The translations under genes were made by a program, and so were the position numbers. Positions 53,006-62,600 of a DNA stretch of 64,000 nt are shown piece by piece. Below the pieces are notes generated by a model. It searched no databases, was not told the DNA's origin, and was given only the letters and a program-made list of their open reading frames with translations. The DNA comes from Luxibacter massiliensis. GTDB taxonomy: Bacteria; Bacillota; Clostridia; Lachnospirales; Lachnospiraceae. Positions within the stretch are counted from its first letter, which is position 1; each line of letters starts with the position of its first letter. The stretch spans positions 1,860,001 to 1,924,000 of the forward strand of contig NZ_UWOE01000001.1 in assembly GCF_900604355.1 (NCBI RefSeq), given 5' to 3'.

Positions 53006-54799
53006 TTATTTTCTCTCTATCTCTACCATCTTGTATGCCTCTACAAGATCGCCTTCCTTAATGTCATTGTAATTTTCAAACACAAAACCGCACTCATATC
53101 CAGCCCTTACTTCCTTCACATCGTCTTTAAAACGCTTCAAGGATGCAAGTGGGCCGTCAAAAATGACAACGCCGTCGCGGGTCAGCCTGACTGAACAATT
53201 CCTCTCAAAAATACCGTCCTGCACATATGCCCCTGCAATTGTCCCCACGCCAGATGCTTTGAATGTCTGCCGCACTTCTGCATGGCCCAGTACTTTTTCC
53301 TCAAATACTGGATCCAGCATTCCTTTCATAGCAGCCTCCACATCCTCTATAGCGTTGTAGATAACCCTGTACAGCCTTAAATCCACACCCTCATGGTCTG
53401 CGATTTCCTTGGCTGTGGCATCGGGACGGACATTGAAACCTATGATAATGGCGTTTGATGCAGAAGCCAGGCTTACATCTGATTCATTGATAGCTCCCAC
53501 GCCTCCATGTATGATCTTAATGACCACTTCGTCGTTGGAGAGTTTGAGCAGGCTCTGCTTTAAGGCCTCCACAGATCCTTGCACATCTGCTTTTACGACT
53601 ATATTCAGCTCTTTTAAGTTTCCTTCTTTGATCTGGGTAAACAGATCGTCCAGTGACATCTTGGCTTTTGTCTCATCCAGAAGCTTCACCTTGTTTTGAG
53701 AAATAAATGTCTCTGCAAAATTCCTTGCCTCTTTCTCTGTCTGGCAGCCTACAAAGACTTCCCCTGCGTTGGGCACGTCATTTAACCCCAAAATCTCAAC
53801 TGGCTGGGATGGCCCTGCCTCTTTTACACGGCGCCCCTTGTCGTCCATCATAGCGCGCACCTTGCCATGGGCGGATCCTGCCGCGATTGCATCCCCTACA
53901 TGAAGCACTCCCTTCTGTACAAGGACAGTGGCCACAGACCCCTTCCCTTTATCCAGCTCAGCCTCAATAATAAGGCCTCTGGCCGAACGGTTTGCATTGG
54001 CTTTCAGCTCCATCACTTCTGCTGTAAGGAGGATCATTTCCAACAGTTCCGGTATTCCCTCTTTTGTATGGGCAGATACTGGCACAAATATGGTACTTCC
54101 GCCCCAATCTTCAGGGATCAGCTCATATTCCGCCAATTCCTGCTTAACTCTGTCTATATTGGCGCTTGGCTTATCAATTTTATTGATGGCCACAATAATT
54201 TCTATCCCTGCGGCCTTTGCATGGTTGATAGCCTCCACTGTCTGGGGCATTACGCCGTCATCTGCCGCGACTACCAGTATGGCAATATCTGTGGAGTTGG
54301 CCCCGCGCATGCGCATAGCGGTAAACGCCTCGTGTCCTGGCGTATCCAGGAACGTAATTTTCTCCCCGTTTATTTCTACCACATAGGCCCCAATGTGCTG
54401 GGTGATCCCACCGGCCTCCCGGTCTATCACATTACTGTCCCTGATGGCATCAAGCAGGGAGGTCTTGCCATGGTCTACGTGCCCCATGACACAGACAACA
54501 GGCGGTCTCTTTTCCATGCTGCCTTCATCCTCATCCTCTTCTTTTAAGAGTTCTTCAATGACATCAATGACCTCTTCCTTTTCACAGAGCACATCAAATT
54601 CCATGGCAATCTCTTCAGCAGTCTCATAATCCACTTCCTGGTTTACTGTCACAACTTTACCCTGCAGGAAAAGCTTCTTCACAATTGCTGAAGGCACAAG
54701 CTTCATCTTATCAGCCAGCTCTTTGATTGTCAGGACTTCAGGAATTACAATCTGTTTGATCACTTCCTCTTTTTTTTCTGCCTTTGGCTGGGGTTTCAC
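53006..54799 (-). CDS. infB: Translation initiation factor IF-2, C-terminal part (gene split by frame change)
   Basis: 597 residues from the first available start, GTG 54799, though the frame stays open up to a TGA at 54944-54946. It contains the second IF2_N domain (VLTIKELADKMKLVPSAIVKK), the GTPase with GHVDHGKTS, DTPGHEAF and NKID, and the tRNA-binding C-terminal domains; all catalytic parts are intact. The N-terminal part of the same protein is encoded directly upstream in another frame (54955-55755). The start GTG has only GAGG two bases before it, a poor ribosome site. Either two indels (sequencing error or mutation) split the gene, or the C-terminal part is made by internal initiation. 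Confidence 0.85.
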   Translation of the reverse strand: MKPQPKAEKKEEVIKQIVIPEVLTIKELADKMKLVPSAIVKKLFLQGKVVTVNQEVDYETAEEIAMEFDVLCEKEEVIDVIEELLKEEDEDEGSMEKRPPVVCVMGHVDHGKTSLLDAIRDSNVIDREAGGITQHIGAYVVEINGEKITFLDTPGHEAFTAMRMRGANSTDIAILVVAADDGVMPQTVEAINHAKAAGIEIIVAINKIDKPSANIDRVKQELAEYELIPEDWGGSTIFVPVSAHTKEGIPELLEMILLTAEVMELKANANRSARGLIIEAELDKGKGSVATVLVQKGVLHVGDAIAAGSAHGKVRAMMDDKGRRVKEAGPSQPVEILGLNDVPNAGEVFVGCQTEKEARNFAETFISQNKVKLLDETKAKMSLDDLFTQIKEGNLKELNIVVKADVQGSVEALKQSLLKLSNDEVVIKIIHGGVGAINESDVSLASASNAIIIGFNVRPDATAKEIADHEGVDLRLYRVIYNAIEDVEAAMKGMLDPVFEEKVLGHAEVRQTFKASGVGTIAGAYVQDGIFERNCSVRLTRDGVVIFDGPLASLKRFKDDVKEVRAGYECGFVFENYNDIKEGDLVEAYKMVEIERK

Positions 54800-54954
54800 G
54801 ACCTCGGCAGCCTGCTTCTGTTTTCTGCCCTTCTTGCCTTTGCCGTCAAACTCTTCCTCTCTGTATTCCTTTTTCTTGTATTCTTTTTCCTTATCTTTAG
54901 CCTTTTTCTCGGCTCTTCTTCTCTCTGTGCGGATTCGATCCTGTCATCTCCTTG

Positions 54955-55755
54955 TCACTGTTCTCCTGAACGTGAGGACTGGCTTCCGGGCCGCTGGCCT
55001 GCCGCATTTCTGCCTCCCTGGCCGCCATACCGCTCCTGGCCCCCTGCCAAATCCTGCTCTGCCTCCGGCCTCTGTCCACGGTCACGGCCGCCGAACCTCT
55101 GTCCCTGGGTTCCCTCCCCATTTGGAGATTGGCCGCTATGCTGCCTCTGCCCATAGGACTGGCTTGGCCTGGCCTCCTGGCCTGATACTGCGGCCCTCTG
55201 TGCGGGCCTTTGCCCCGGCTCTGCCGTTCTCTGTCCCTGCTGGCTTCCCTGGGGACGCTGGCCCTGAGGCATACCTGTAGGACGCTGGCCCTGCACATTT
55301 CCTCCAGGACGCTGGCCCTGGCCTGAGGGACGCTGGCTGTTCTGCTGGGTTCCCTGCGCCCTCTGCCCCTGAGAGGCCCCTGTAGGGCGCTGGCCCTGGG
55401 GTTTTTGTCCCTGGCTTCCCTGGGGGCGCTGGCCAGGCTGCTGTCTTTGTCCCTGGGGGCGCTGGCCCTGGCGTCCGTTTGGCATCCGCCCGCCGCTTTT
55501 AGAATTCTGAGGCCGGAACACCTGTACAATATTTTTCTTTTTAGGAGCAGACTCATCTGCCGGTTTCTCTGACTGGGCAGGCTTCTCTGCCGGGGCAGAG
55601 CCTTTCCTTTCATTTCTGATCTCTTCCACCACCTCATCAGACAAAGAGCTCATGTGGCTTTTCACCTCCACATTTTTCTTTCCCAGCATATCCATCAATG
55701 CCTTATTTTCGATTCCCAGCTCTTTGGCCAGTTCATGTACTCTCATTTTTGTCAT
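54955..55755 (-). CDS. infB: Translation initiation factor IF-2, N-terminal part (gene split by frame change)
   Basis: 266 residues. Starts MTKMRVHELAKELGIENKALMD, the first IF2_N domain, then a charged segment and a long low-complexity region of repeated Q-G-Q-R-P units (about 115-250), common in Lachnospiraceae IF-2. It ends at TGA 54955-54957 before the charged linker seen in the other frame. Natural start and strong ribosome site (GAGGAGGTAGCAAAT). Alone this piece could not work as IF-2. Confidence 0.82.
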   Translation of the reverse strand: MTKMRVHELAKELGIENKALMDMLGKKNVEVKSHMSSLSDEVVEEIRNERKGSAPAEKPAQSEKPADESAPKKKNIVQVFRPQNSKSGGRMPNGRQGQRPQGQRQQPGQRPQGSQGQKPQGQRPTGASQGQRAQGTQQNSQRPSGQGQRPGGNVQGQRPTGMPQGQRPQGSQQGQRTAEPGQRPAQRAAVSGQEARPSQSYGQRQHSGQSPNGEGTQGQRFGGRDRGQRPEAEQDLAGGQERYGGQGGRNAAGQRPGSQSSRSGEQ

Positions 55756-55769
55756 ATTTGCTACCTCCT

Positions 55770-56099
55770 CTATGCAATTGTATTGTCTTTCGCCTCTAAT
55801 TGTTTTCGAATTCCCTTTGCAAATCCTTCGTCCAATATCGCCAGAGATGCACGGAATTCTTTTCCCATTGCATGCCCTAAGGTATCTTTATCTCCGTAAA
55901 AACAAATTGGAACCTTATAAAATTCACACATATTTTGGAACTTCTTTTTTGTGTTGTCCGAAGCATCCTTCGCCACGATCACGAGCGCAGCTTTCCCTGA
56001 CTTTGTCACGCTCTCTGTCATAAACTCTCCGCTCGCAGTTTTTCCTGCCTTTGTTGCAAGGCCTACCAGAGATAATACTCTATCTTGTTTCAATCTCAC
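55770..56099 (-). CDS. L7Ae/L30e-family ribosomal protein (YlxQ)
   Basis: 109-residue kink-turn RNA-binding protein. RVLSLVGLATKAGKTASGEFMTE and ALVIVAKDASDNTKKKF match the YlxQ group. Starts at GTG 56099 with AAGGAG four bases before; this start lies inside the end of ylxR (20-base overlap). Its role in the nusA-infB operon is still not known in detail. Confidence 0.92.
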   Translation of the reverse strand: MRLKQDRVLSLVGLATKAGKTASGEFMTESVTKSGKAALVIVAKDASDNTKKKFQNMCEFYKVPICFYGDKDTLGHAMGKEFRASLAILDEGFAKGIRKQLEAKDNTIA

Positions 56100-56355
56100 T
56101 CATCTCCTTTTCCAGGCGCTTATATACTCCTTCAGGAATTGGCTGCTTGAATGAGCGTTCCAGGCCTTTGCTTTTCACAGCTTTCAGAAAGCAGTCCTGT
56201 GAACAGCACAGATAGGCCCCTCTCCCATTTTTCCTGCCTGTGGCATCCAACACAAATTCTTCTTCTGCCGTCCGCAAAATACGCAGCATCTCTTTCTTTG
56301 GTTTCATCTCACCACATCCGACGCATTTGCGCATCGGTATTTTTTTATTTCTCAA
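56080..56355 (-). CDS. rnpM: YlxR / RNase P modulator RnpM
   Basis: 91 residues with the YlxR core PMRKCVGCGEMKPKKEMLRI and DATGRKNGRGAYLC. The B. subtilis homologue binds RNase P RNA and lowers its activity. I accept the TTG start at 56355 because GAGAGGTGAAATAA precedes it; ATG 56334 is the alternative. Confidence 0.92.
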   Translation of the reverse strand: MRNKKIPMRKCVGCGEMKPKKEMLRILRTAEEEFVLDATGRKNGRGAYLCCSQDCFLKAVKSKGLERSFKQPIPEGVYKRLEKEMSEIETR

Positions 56356-56378
56356 TTATTTCACCTCTCATAAGGTTA

Positions 56379-57596
56379 TTACTCATCCTCTGTTTCAATG
56401 AATTCTATCTCGCCATACTCTTCCTCCTGAGTATCCCCGGGAACCTCCCCTCCCTCATAATCGGCCTCTTCTTTTTCTGAAAACGGTTCTTCATAGCCGT
56501 CCTCATAACCGTTTTCCATCATGGCCATCTGTTCCATATAATCTTCTGGAAGCTCCCCGGACTCAATAGCCTGGGTCTCACTCTTAATGTCGATCTTATA
56601 CCCTGTCAGGCGGGCTGCCAGCCTGGCATTCTGGCCCTCCTTGCCGATAGCCAGTGAAAGCTGGTAATCCGGCACGATTACACTGGCAGTCTTTTCATCC
56701 GGGTCCGCCATTACCGAGATAACCTTAGCAGGACTTAAGGCATTTTCTATCAGAAGGGCCGGGTTATCACTCCAATTGATAATATCAATCTTTTCTCCCC
56801 TTAATTCATTGACGACTGTATTTACCCTGGCGCCGTTCATGCCCACACAGGCGCCTACCGGATCCACATTGTCGTCGTTAGACCAGACAGCCATTTTGGT
56901 GCGGGAACCTGCCTCCCTTGCAATGCTCTTAATCTCCACTGTGCCGTCCCTTACCTCAGACACTTCGGACTCAAACAGCCTTTTCACAAGCTCCGGGTGC
57001 GTTCTGGATACAAGAATCTTTGGCCCTTTCGGCGTATTCTTTACTTCCACCACATATAACTTAATACGTTCTGTAGGCTGGAACACTTCGCCTTTTACCT
57101 GTTCATTCTCTGTCAGCATTGCATCTGCCCTGCCTAAGTTGATGCTGATGTTCCTTCCCATATATCTCTGCACAATTCCTGTTACAATATCCTTCTCTTT
57201 CTCAAAATACTGGTCATATACCACTTTCCGCTCTTCTTCCCTGATCTTCTGGAGAATCAGGTTCTTGGCATTTTGGGTGGCAATACGGCCAAAGGATTTT
57301 GACTCTATAGGTATCTGTGCCACATCCCCAATCTGGAGGGCGGAATCTAAGTTTTCTGCTTCCTCAAGGCTGATTTCCAGGGCCGGGTCAAATACCTCCT
57401 CCACAACTTCTTTCTCCGCATATACCGCATAATCACAAGTCTCTCTGTCCATGATCACTTTTATATTCTCGGCTGTCCCAAAGTGGTTTTTACACGCACT
57501 GATTAAAGAATTCTCAATGGCATCCAGCATCGTATCTTTACTGATGTTCTTTTCCTGTTCAAGAATATTCAACGCTTCCAACAATTCTGTATTCAT
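56379..57596 (-). CDS. nusA: Transcription termination/antitermination factor NusA
   Basis: 405 residues. N-terminal RNA-polymerase-binding domain, S1 domain (about 135-200), then two KH domains with VGACVGMNGARVNTVVNEL and AIGKEGQNARLAARLTGYKIDI. A Glu/Asp-rich tail follows (about 355-405); the C-terminal AR2 domains of E. coli NusA are missing, as in other Firmicutes. Coupled to rimP upstream. Confidence 0.97.
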   Translation of the reverse strand: MNTELLEALNILEQEKNISKDTMLDAIENSLISACKNHFGTAENIKVIMDRETCDYAVYAEKEVVEEVFDPALEISLEEAENLDSALQIGDVAQIPIESKSFGRIATQNAKNLILQKIREEERKVVYDQYFEKEKDIVTGIVQRYMGRNISINLGRADAMLTENEQVKGEVFQPTERIKLYVVEVKNTPKGPKILVSRTHPELVKRLFESEVSEVRDGTVEIKSIAREAGSRTKMAVWSNDDNVDPVGACVGMNGARVNTVVNELRGEKIDIINWSDNPALLIENALSPAKVISVMADPDEKTASVIVPDYQLSLAIGKEGQNARLAARLTGYKIDIKSETQAIESGELPEDYMEQMAMMENGYEDGYEEPFSEKEEADYEGGEVPGDTQEEEYGEIEFIETEDE

Positions 57597-57613
57597 TATT
57601 ATTTCCTCCTAAA

Positions 57614-58081
57614 TTAAAAATCAAAAGCCAGCCGGATCAAGGCAATCTCACTCTTTTCAAAGGTCTGTGAAGCGCCGTCCTCGTATTCTATGGTCACAGT
57701 ATCTTTATCAAAATCCTTTAAAATCCCTGTAAATTCTTTCTGCCTGCCGATCATCCGGTATGTCCGTATCTCTACTTCCTCGCCAAGGCTCCTTTTAAAA
57801 TCCTTCTCCTTCTTTAAAGGCCTGCCAAGTCCCGGGGAACTCACCTCAAATATATAGGAATCTTCAATATAATCCTTTTGGTCCAGAATATCTGAAAATT
57901 CCCTGCTGACCTTCTCACAGTCATCCACGGTAATTCCGCCGGGTTTATCAATATAGGCCCGCAGATACCATGTTCCGCCCTCTTTCACATATTCCACATC
58001 CACAAGCTCAAACCCAGATCCCGTCACAATCGGCTCCAATAGTTCCTCTGTTTTCTGCTCATACTGTTCTCTTCTTGACAC
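57614..58081 (-). CDS. rimP: Ribosome maturation factor RimP
   Basis: 155 residues. The family phrases GFELVDVEYVKEGGTWYLRAYIDKPGGITVDDCEKVS and FEVSSPGLGRPLKKEKDF are complete. Assists 30S assembly. Starts at GTG 58081 after AAAAGGAGTTTAGT. First gene of the rimP-nusA-infB-pnp block. Confidence 0.96.
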   Translation of the reverse strand: MSRREQYEQKTEELLEPIVTGSGFELVDVEYVKEGGTWYLRAYIDKPGGITVDDCEKVSREFSDILDQKDYIEDSYIFEVSSPGLGRPLKKEKDFKRSLGEEVEIRTYRMIGRQKEFTGILKDFDKDTVTIEYEDGASQTFEKSEIALIRLAFDF

Positions 58082-58140
58082 ACTAAACTCCTTTTCCTTT
58101 GAACTTTATTCATCATTGTTAAAATAAGCCTACCAACAAA

Positions 58141-58166
58141 GAAGAGTGAACTTGCGTTCACTCTTC
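58141..58166 (-). terminator. Rho-independent terminator of the topoisomerase operon
   Basis: GAAGAGTGAAC / GTTCACTCTTC is a perfect 11-bp stem with a 4-base loop; on the minus strand TTTGTTGG follows. Confidence 0.85.
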
Positions 58167-58303
58167 TGCCGGGTTCCTTATGTAACTGTGGTAAGTATAG
58201 CACCTTTTCCCAGCAATTGCAAGGAAAAAATAGTTTTACTTATACGGCCCCCCTTATAGCGGCGGGATGATCCTTCCCGGGAATAACTGGCCTGGAAGGT
58301 TCC

Positions 58304-60544
58304 CTATCCCCTTTTCGTCCCGGTTCCATCCCGCCTGGCAAGCCTTAACCTGTTTAAATTCACTTCTTTGTCCCCACACATAGCCTTTGTCTCTGTACTA
58401 TCATCAAAGAGATAGACATGCTCCAATTCATCCTTCTTTTGGAGTTTGATCCCCCGGACTCCTACGGCGCCCTTTTTCTTCTCCGGCACTTCGGCCGCCA
58501 GAAATTTAAGGAAAAACCCTCCTTTAGTGGCAAGCACCAATGTTTGGTTCTCTGTCACTACCTGGACATCTGCCAGTGCGTCTCCCTCCTGCAGCTTTGT
58601 AGCTGCGATGGTCCGCTTGGATACCTGGAATTCACTCCCCTCCACTCGCTTGACCATACCCTGCCTCGTGGTAAACAGCAGCTTGGCAAAACGCATCTGC
58701 TCAGCATCACAGACCATGACAATCTGTTCCCCGCTGCTGGAATAATTACTTACATTGTCTATAGGAGTCCCCTTATCCCTGAATTTCCCGTAAGGTAAAT
58801 CCTGCACTTTCACTTGGTGCATCCTGCCTGTATCTGTGAACAGGCATACCTTCCCGGTGTTTATGCAATGGATGATATATTTATTCTCACTGTCCGCCGC
58901 CTCTTTGTTCCGCTCATATGTGGAGGTGTCCACTGTCTTGGCATAGCCGAAACGGTCCATCAGAAGCACCACTTCCTGTTCCTCTATCTTCTTCTCCTCG
59001 AAAACTGCCGCCTCTGCATTTTCTATTGCTGTGCGCCTCTTTCTCCCATACTCTTTTTTATAAGCATCCAGCTCCCCGATGATCAGATCTGCCATGGAGT
59101 CATAGTGGTTCAGGATATCCTCATACCGCGCAATATTCTTCAAAGTCTCCTGATGCTCCCTCTGGAGGGCCTCGATCTCCAGGCCGATTAATTTGTACAG
59201 CCTCATCTCCAGTATGGCCGTTGCCTGTCTTTCTGTAAAGCGGAGCAGCGCCGCCATTTTTTTGGATATCCCGGATTTAAAAGTAATAGGACCAGTCACC
59301 CCGTTTACAAGGCAGGCCTTGGCATCCTTCACAGACTTACTTCCCCGCAGTATCTCGATGATCAGGTCAATGACGTCACAGGCCTTGATCAAGCCTTCCT
59401 GCACCTCCCTGCGCTCCTGCTCCCTGGCCAGCAGGGTGGTATATTTCCTCGTGGCCAGCTCAAACTGGAAGTCCACATGATGTTCAATAATGGCTTTCAG
59501 GCCCAGAGTCTCGGGCCTCCCGTTTGCCACAGCCAGCATATTGACTCCAAACGTGTCCTCCAGCCTTGTTTTTTTATAGAGCATATTCTTCAGGTTCTCG
59601 GCATCAGCGCCCTTTTTCAGCTCCAGCACAATGCGGATGCCTTCTTTCGACGACTGGTTAGAAATATCTACTATGTCGCTGGTTTTACGGGATTCTACCA
59701 GGCCGCACACATCGTTTAAAAACTTCCCGATGCCGCTGCCGATCATGGTATAAGGGATTTCTGTAATGACAAGCTGTTTCTTGCCGCCTTTTAATTCCTC
59801 CACCTCTACCTTGCCCCGGATCTTGATTTTTCCCTGGCCTGTCTCATAGATACCAGCCAATTCATCTTTATTTACTACAATCCCGCCGGTTGGGAAATCT
59901 GGCCCCTTCACATATTTCATCAGCTGCTTTGTACTGATCTCATCATTTTTCATATATGCTTTCACTGCATCTATGACTTCACACAGATTATGTGTGGGTA
60001 TGCTGGTGGCCATACCCACGGCAATGCCCTCGGCGCCGTTTACAAGAAGATTTGGGACACGTACGGGCAATACAAAGGGTTCTTTTTCTGTCTCATCAAA
60101 ATTAGGGCCAAAGTCAATGATGTTTTTATCCAGGTCCGCTAAGTAGGCCTCCTGGGTAAATTTCGTGAGCCTGGCCTCTGTATATCTCATGGCGGCGGCC
60201 CCATCCCCTTCGATGGATCCAAAATTGCCATGCCCGTCCACCAGCACCATCCCTTTTTTAAATTCCTGTGCCATTACCACCAGCGCTTCGTAGATGGAGC
60301 TGTCACCGTGGGGATGGTATTTACCCATAGTATCCCCTACAATACGGGCACATTTCCTGTATGGCCTGTCATAACGGATGCCAAGCTCATACATATCGTA
60401 CAATGTCCTTCTCTGCACTGGTTTAAGGCCGTCCCTCACATCAGGCAGGGCCCTGGCTATGATAACGCTCATGGCATAATCTATATAAGATTTTTTCATT
60501 ATATCAGAATACTCTGTTCTGATGATCTGTGTTTCACTGCTCAT
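58304..60544 (-). CDS. parC: Type IIA topoisomerase subunit A (topoisomerase IV ParC-like)
   Basis: 746 residues. The catalytic tyrosine is in AAAMRYTEARL (about residue 120); the quinolone-resistance region reads MGKYHPHGDSSIYEALVVMAQ. The Ser-Ser after HGD, the KKGMVLVDGHGNFGSIEGD phrase and the lack of a GyrA box (QRRGGKG) between the winged core and the C-terminal blades favour topoisomerase IV over gyrase. Works with the subunit B encoded directly upstream. A dedicated gyrA elsewhere in the genome would settle the name. Confidence 0.85.
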   Translation of the reverse strand: MSSETQIIRTEYSDIMKKSYIDYAMSVIIARALPDVRDGLKPVQRRTLYDMYELGIRYDRPYRKCARIVGDTMGKYHPHGDSSIYEALVVMAQEFKKGMVLVDGHGNFGSIEGDGAAAMRYTEARLTKFTQEAYLADLDKNIIDFGPNFDETEKEPFVLPVRVPNLLVNGAEGIAVGMATSIPTHNLCEVIDAVKAYMKNDEISTKQLMKYVKGPDFPTGGIVVNKDELAGIYETGQGKIKIRGKVEVEELKGGKKQLVITEIPYTMIGSGIGKFLNDVCGLVESRKTSDIVDISNQSSKEGIRIVLELKKGADAENLKNMLYKKTRLEDTFGVNMLAVANGRPETLGLKAIIEHHVDFQFELATRKYTTLLAREQERREVQEGLIKACDVIDLIIEILRGSKSVKDAKACLVNGVTGPITFKSGISKKMAALLRFTERQATAILEMRLYKLIGLEIEALQREHQETLKNIARYEDILNHYDSMADLIIGELDAYKKEYGRKRRTAIENAEAAVFEEKKIEEQEVVLLMDRFGYAKTVDTSTYERNKEAADSENKYIIHCINTGKVCLFTDTGRMHQVKVQDLPYGKFRDKGTPIDNVSNYSSSGEQIVMVCDAEQMRFAKLLFTTRQGMVKRVEGSEFQVSKRTIAATKLQEGDALADVQVVTENQTLVLATKGGFFLKFLAAEVPEKKKGAVGVRGIKLQKKDELEHVYLFDDSTETKAMCGDKEVNLNRLRLARRDGTGTKRG

Positions 60545-60613
60545 TCTTACTTACTCCTTCTAAATCAAGGGATATCCTTTTACCATACTTTACCCAAAAC
60601 CCGGCTCCCATAA

Positions 60614-62536
60614 CTATATGTCCAGCTCTGCCTCTGTTGCATTGTCATAAATAAACGCCCTTCTTGGGGGCACCTCAGTGCCCATCAACATCTCCGTCAC
60701 GCCAGACGCCATTCTTGCATCCTCTATCTCTACCAGTTTTAAAAGCCTTGTCTCAGGATTTAGGGTAGTCTCCCAGAGCTGGTCTGCATCCATCTCCCCA
60801 AGGCCCTTGTATCTCTGAAGTGTAAAGGCCCCGTCGTGGGTCTTTCTGTACTTTTCCAATGCCTCATCATCATAGAGATATTCTTCCTGCCCTTTTTTAG
60901 GCATTGCCTTATACAGGGGAGGCATTGCTATATAGACATGTCCCTCATAAATCAGTTCCGGCATAAAGCGGTAAAATAAAGTCAAAAGCAGGGTAGAAAT
61001 ATGGGCGCCGTCCACGTCTGCATCGGCCATGATAATGATCTTGCCATAGCGCAGCTTGGAAATATCAAAATCATTTCCGTACCCCTCTGAAAAGCCGCAG
61101 CCGAATGCATTGATCATGGTCTTAATCTCTGCATTCGCCAAAACCTTGTCAATACTTGCCTTTTCCACATTCAAAATTTTCCCGCGGATAGGAAGGATAG
61201 CCTGATAGTTCCTGTCCCTGGCTGTCTTTGCAGACCCTCCGGCTGAATCCCCCTCCACAATAAATATTTCGCATTTCCCGGGATCCCTGTTTTCACAGTT
61301 TGCCAGTTTGCCATTGCTGTCAAAAGAATACTTCTGCTTTGTGAGCAGGTTTGTTTTAGCTTTCTCCTCAGTCCTGCGGATCTTTGCCGCTTTCTCCGCA
61401 CATGCCAATACTTTCTTAAGTGTATCCAGGTTTCTGTCAAAATACAGGACAATCTCATCCCCGGCCACTTTACCTGTGGCCCTGGCCGCGTCAGGGTTGT
61501 CCAGCTTTGTCTTGGTCTGCCCTTCGAACCTGGGATCCGGGTGTTTGATGGATACAATAGCCGTCATGCCGTTCCTGATATCGGCACCAGTAAAATTTAC
61601 ATCCTTCTCCTTTAATATGCCCACCTCCCTGGCATACTGGTTCATCACCGTGGTAAATGTGGTTTTAAAGCCAGTCAGATGTGTCCCCCCCTCTGCATTA
61701 TAAATATTGTTGCAGAAACCCAGTACATTTTCGTGGAACTCATTTACATATTGAAACGCAGCTTCCACCTCAATGCCTTCTGCCTCTCCTTTGAAATACA
61801 CCGGCTCATGTATCGTTTCTTTCTTTTTATTCAGGTCTTTGATAAAACCAATAATGCCATCCGGCTCGTGATAAATAATATGTTCCGGAGATTCCCCTCT
61901 CTTATCGTCAAAAGTGATTGTCAGATCCGGGTTCAGATAGGCTGTCTCGTGAAGCCTGCTCTTTACCTCCTCTGCCCTGAACCGTGTTTTCTCAAATATG
62001 GTACTGTCAGGGAGAAAATTTATTTTCGTCCCTGTTTTTCTTGTCTTTCCAATCACGGGCAGGAGGCCGTTTTCCAGTTCAATCACCGGCACGCCCCTCT
62101 CAAACCTGTCATGATGTACGGCGCCCTCCCGGCTGACCTGCACATCCATAAAGGCGGAGAGTGCGTTGACCACTGAAGAGCCTACTCCATGGAGCCCGCC
62201 GCTTGTTTTATAGGAGGAATCGTCAAATTTACCCCCCGCGTGCAGCGTGGTATATACAATACGCTCTGCCGAGACACCTTTCTGATGCATGCCTACAGGG
62301 ACGCCCCGGCCATTATCCTCAATCGTGGCCGAGCCGTCCTTTTCCAGCGTTACATGAATCTGCGTGCAGTAACCCGCAAGGTGTTCATCTACGGCATTGT
62401 CTACAATCTCATATATCAGATGGTTCAGTCCTTTCGTAGAAACACTCCCTATATACATGCCGGGCCTTTTCCTGACTGCCTCCAATCCCTCTAGTACGGC
62501 AATACTGTCCGCATCATATGTATTTTGATTTCCCAT
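60614..62536 (-). CDS. parE: Type IIA topoisomerase subunit B (topoisomerase IV ParE-like)
   Basis: 640-residue GHKL ATPase. The N-terminal Bergerat fold has EIVDNAVDEHLAGYC, DNGRGVPVGMH and GGLHGVGSSVVNALS; the Toprim domain has EGDSAGGSAKTARDR and MADADVDGAHI. Length matches both GyrB and ParE; adjacency to the ParC-like gene and TARDR in place of the usual QGRDR are notable. ATG follows AAAGGAGAGGGATTT. Own promoter at 62565-62593. Confidence 0.87.
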   Translation of the reverse strand: MGNQNTYDADSIAVLEGLEAVRKRPGMYIGSVSTKGLNHLIYEIVDNAVDEHLAGYCTQIHVTLEKDGSATIEDNGRGVPVGMHQKGVSAERIVYTTLHAGGKFDDSSYKTSGGLHGVGSSVVNALSAFMDVQVSREGAVHHDRFERGVPVIELENGLLPVIGKTRKTGTKINFLPDSTIFEKTRFRAEEVKSRLHETAYLNPDLTITFDDKRGESPEHIIYHEPDGIIGFIKDLNKKKETIHEPVYFKGEAEGIEVEAAFQYVNEFHENVLGFCNNIYNAEGGTHLTGFKTTFTTVMNQYAREVGILKEKDVNFTGADIRNGMTAIVSIKHPDPRFEGQTKTKLDNPDAARATGKVAGDEIVLYFDRNLDTLKKVLACAEKAAKIRRTEEKAKTNLLTKQKYSFDSNGKLANCENRDPGKCEIFIVEGDSAGGSAKTARDRNYQAILPIRGKILNVEKASIDKVLANAEIKTMINAFGCGFSEGYGNDFDISKLRYGKIIIMADADVDGAHISTLLLTLFYRFMPELIYEGHVYIAMPPLYKAMPKKGQEEYLYDDEALEKYRKTHDGAFTLQRYKGLGEMDADQLWETTLNPETRLLKLVEIEDARMASGVTEMLMGTEVPPRRAFIYDNATEAELDI

Positions 62537-62564
62537 AAATCCCTCTCCTTTTTACATTCATTTC

Positions 62565-62593
62565 ATATTAGCACAAAGTGTTTTGTTACGCAA
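62565..62593 (-). promoter_or_regulatory. Sigma-A promoter of the topoisomerase operon
   Basis: On the minus strand TTGCGT (62588-62593), 17 bases, TAATAT (62565-62570), about 28 bases before the parE ATG. Confidence 0.62.
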
Positions 62594-62600
62594 ACAGAAA

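Noticed and set aside
54897..55637. Third-frame 246-codon open frame over the IF-2 repeat region
   Set aside because: It is an out-of-frame reading of GC-rich low-complexity DNA; its Arg/Ser-rich product is not protein-like. I use it only to reason about the frame change.
58304..62536. Naming the topoisomerase pair gyrA/gyrB
   Set aside because: The A subunit lacks the GyrA box and its active-site flank resembles topoisomerase IV. I retain parC/parE with reduced certainty.
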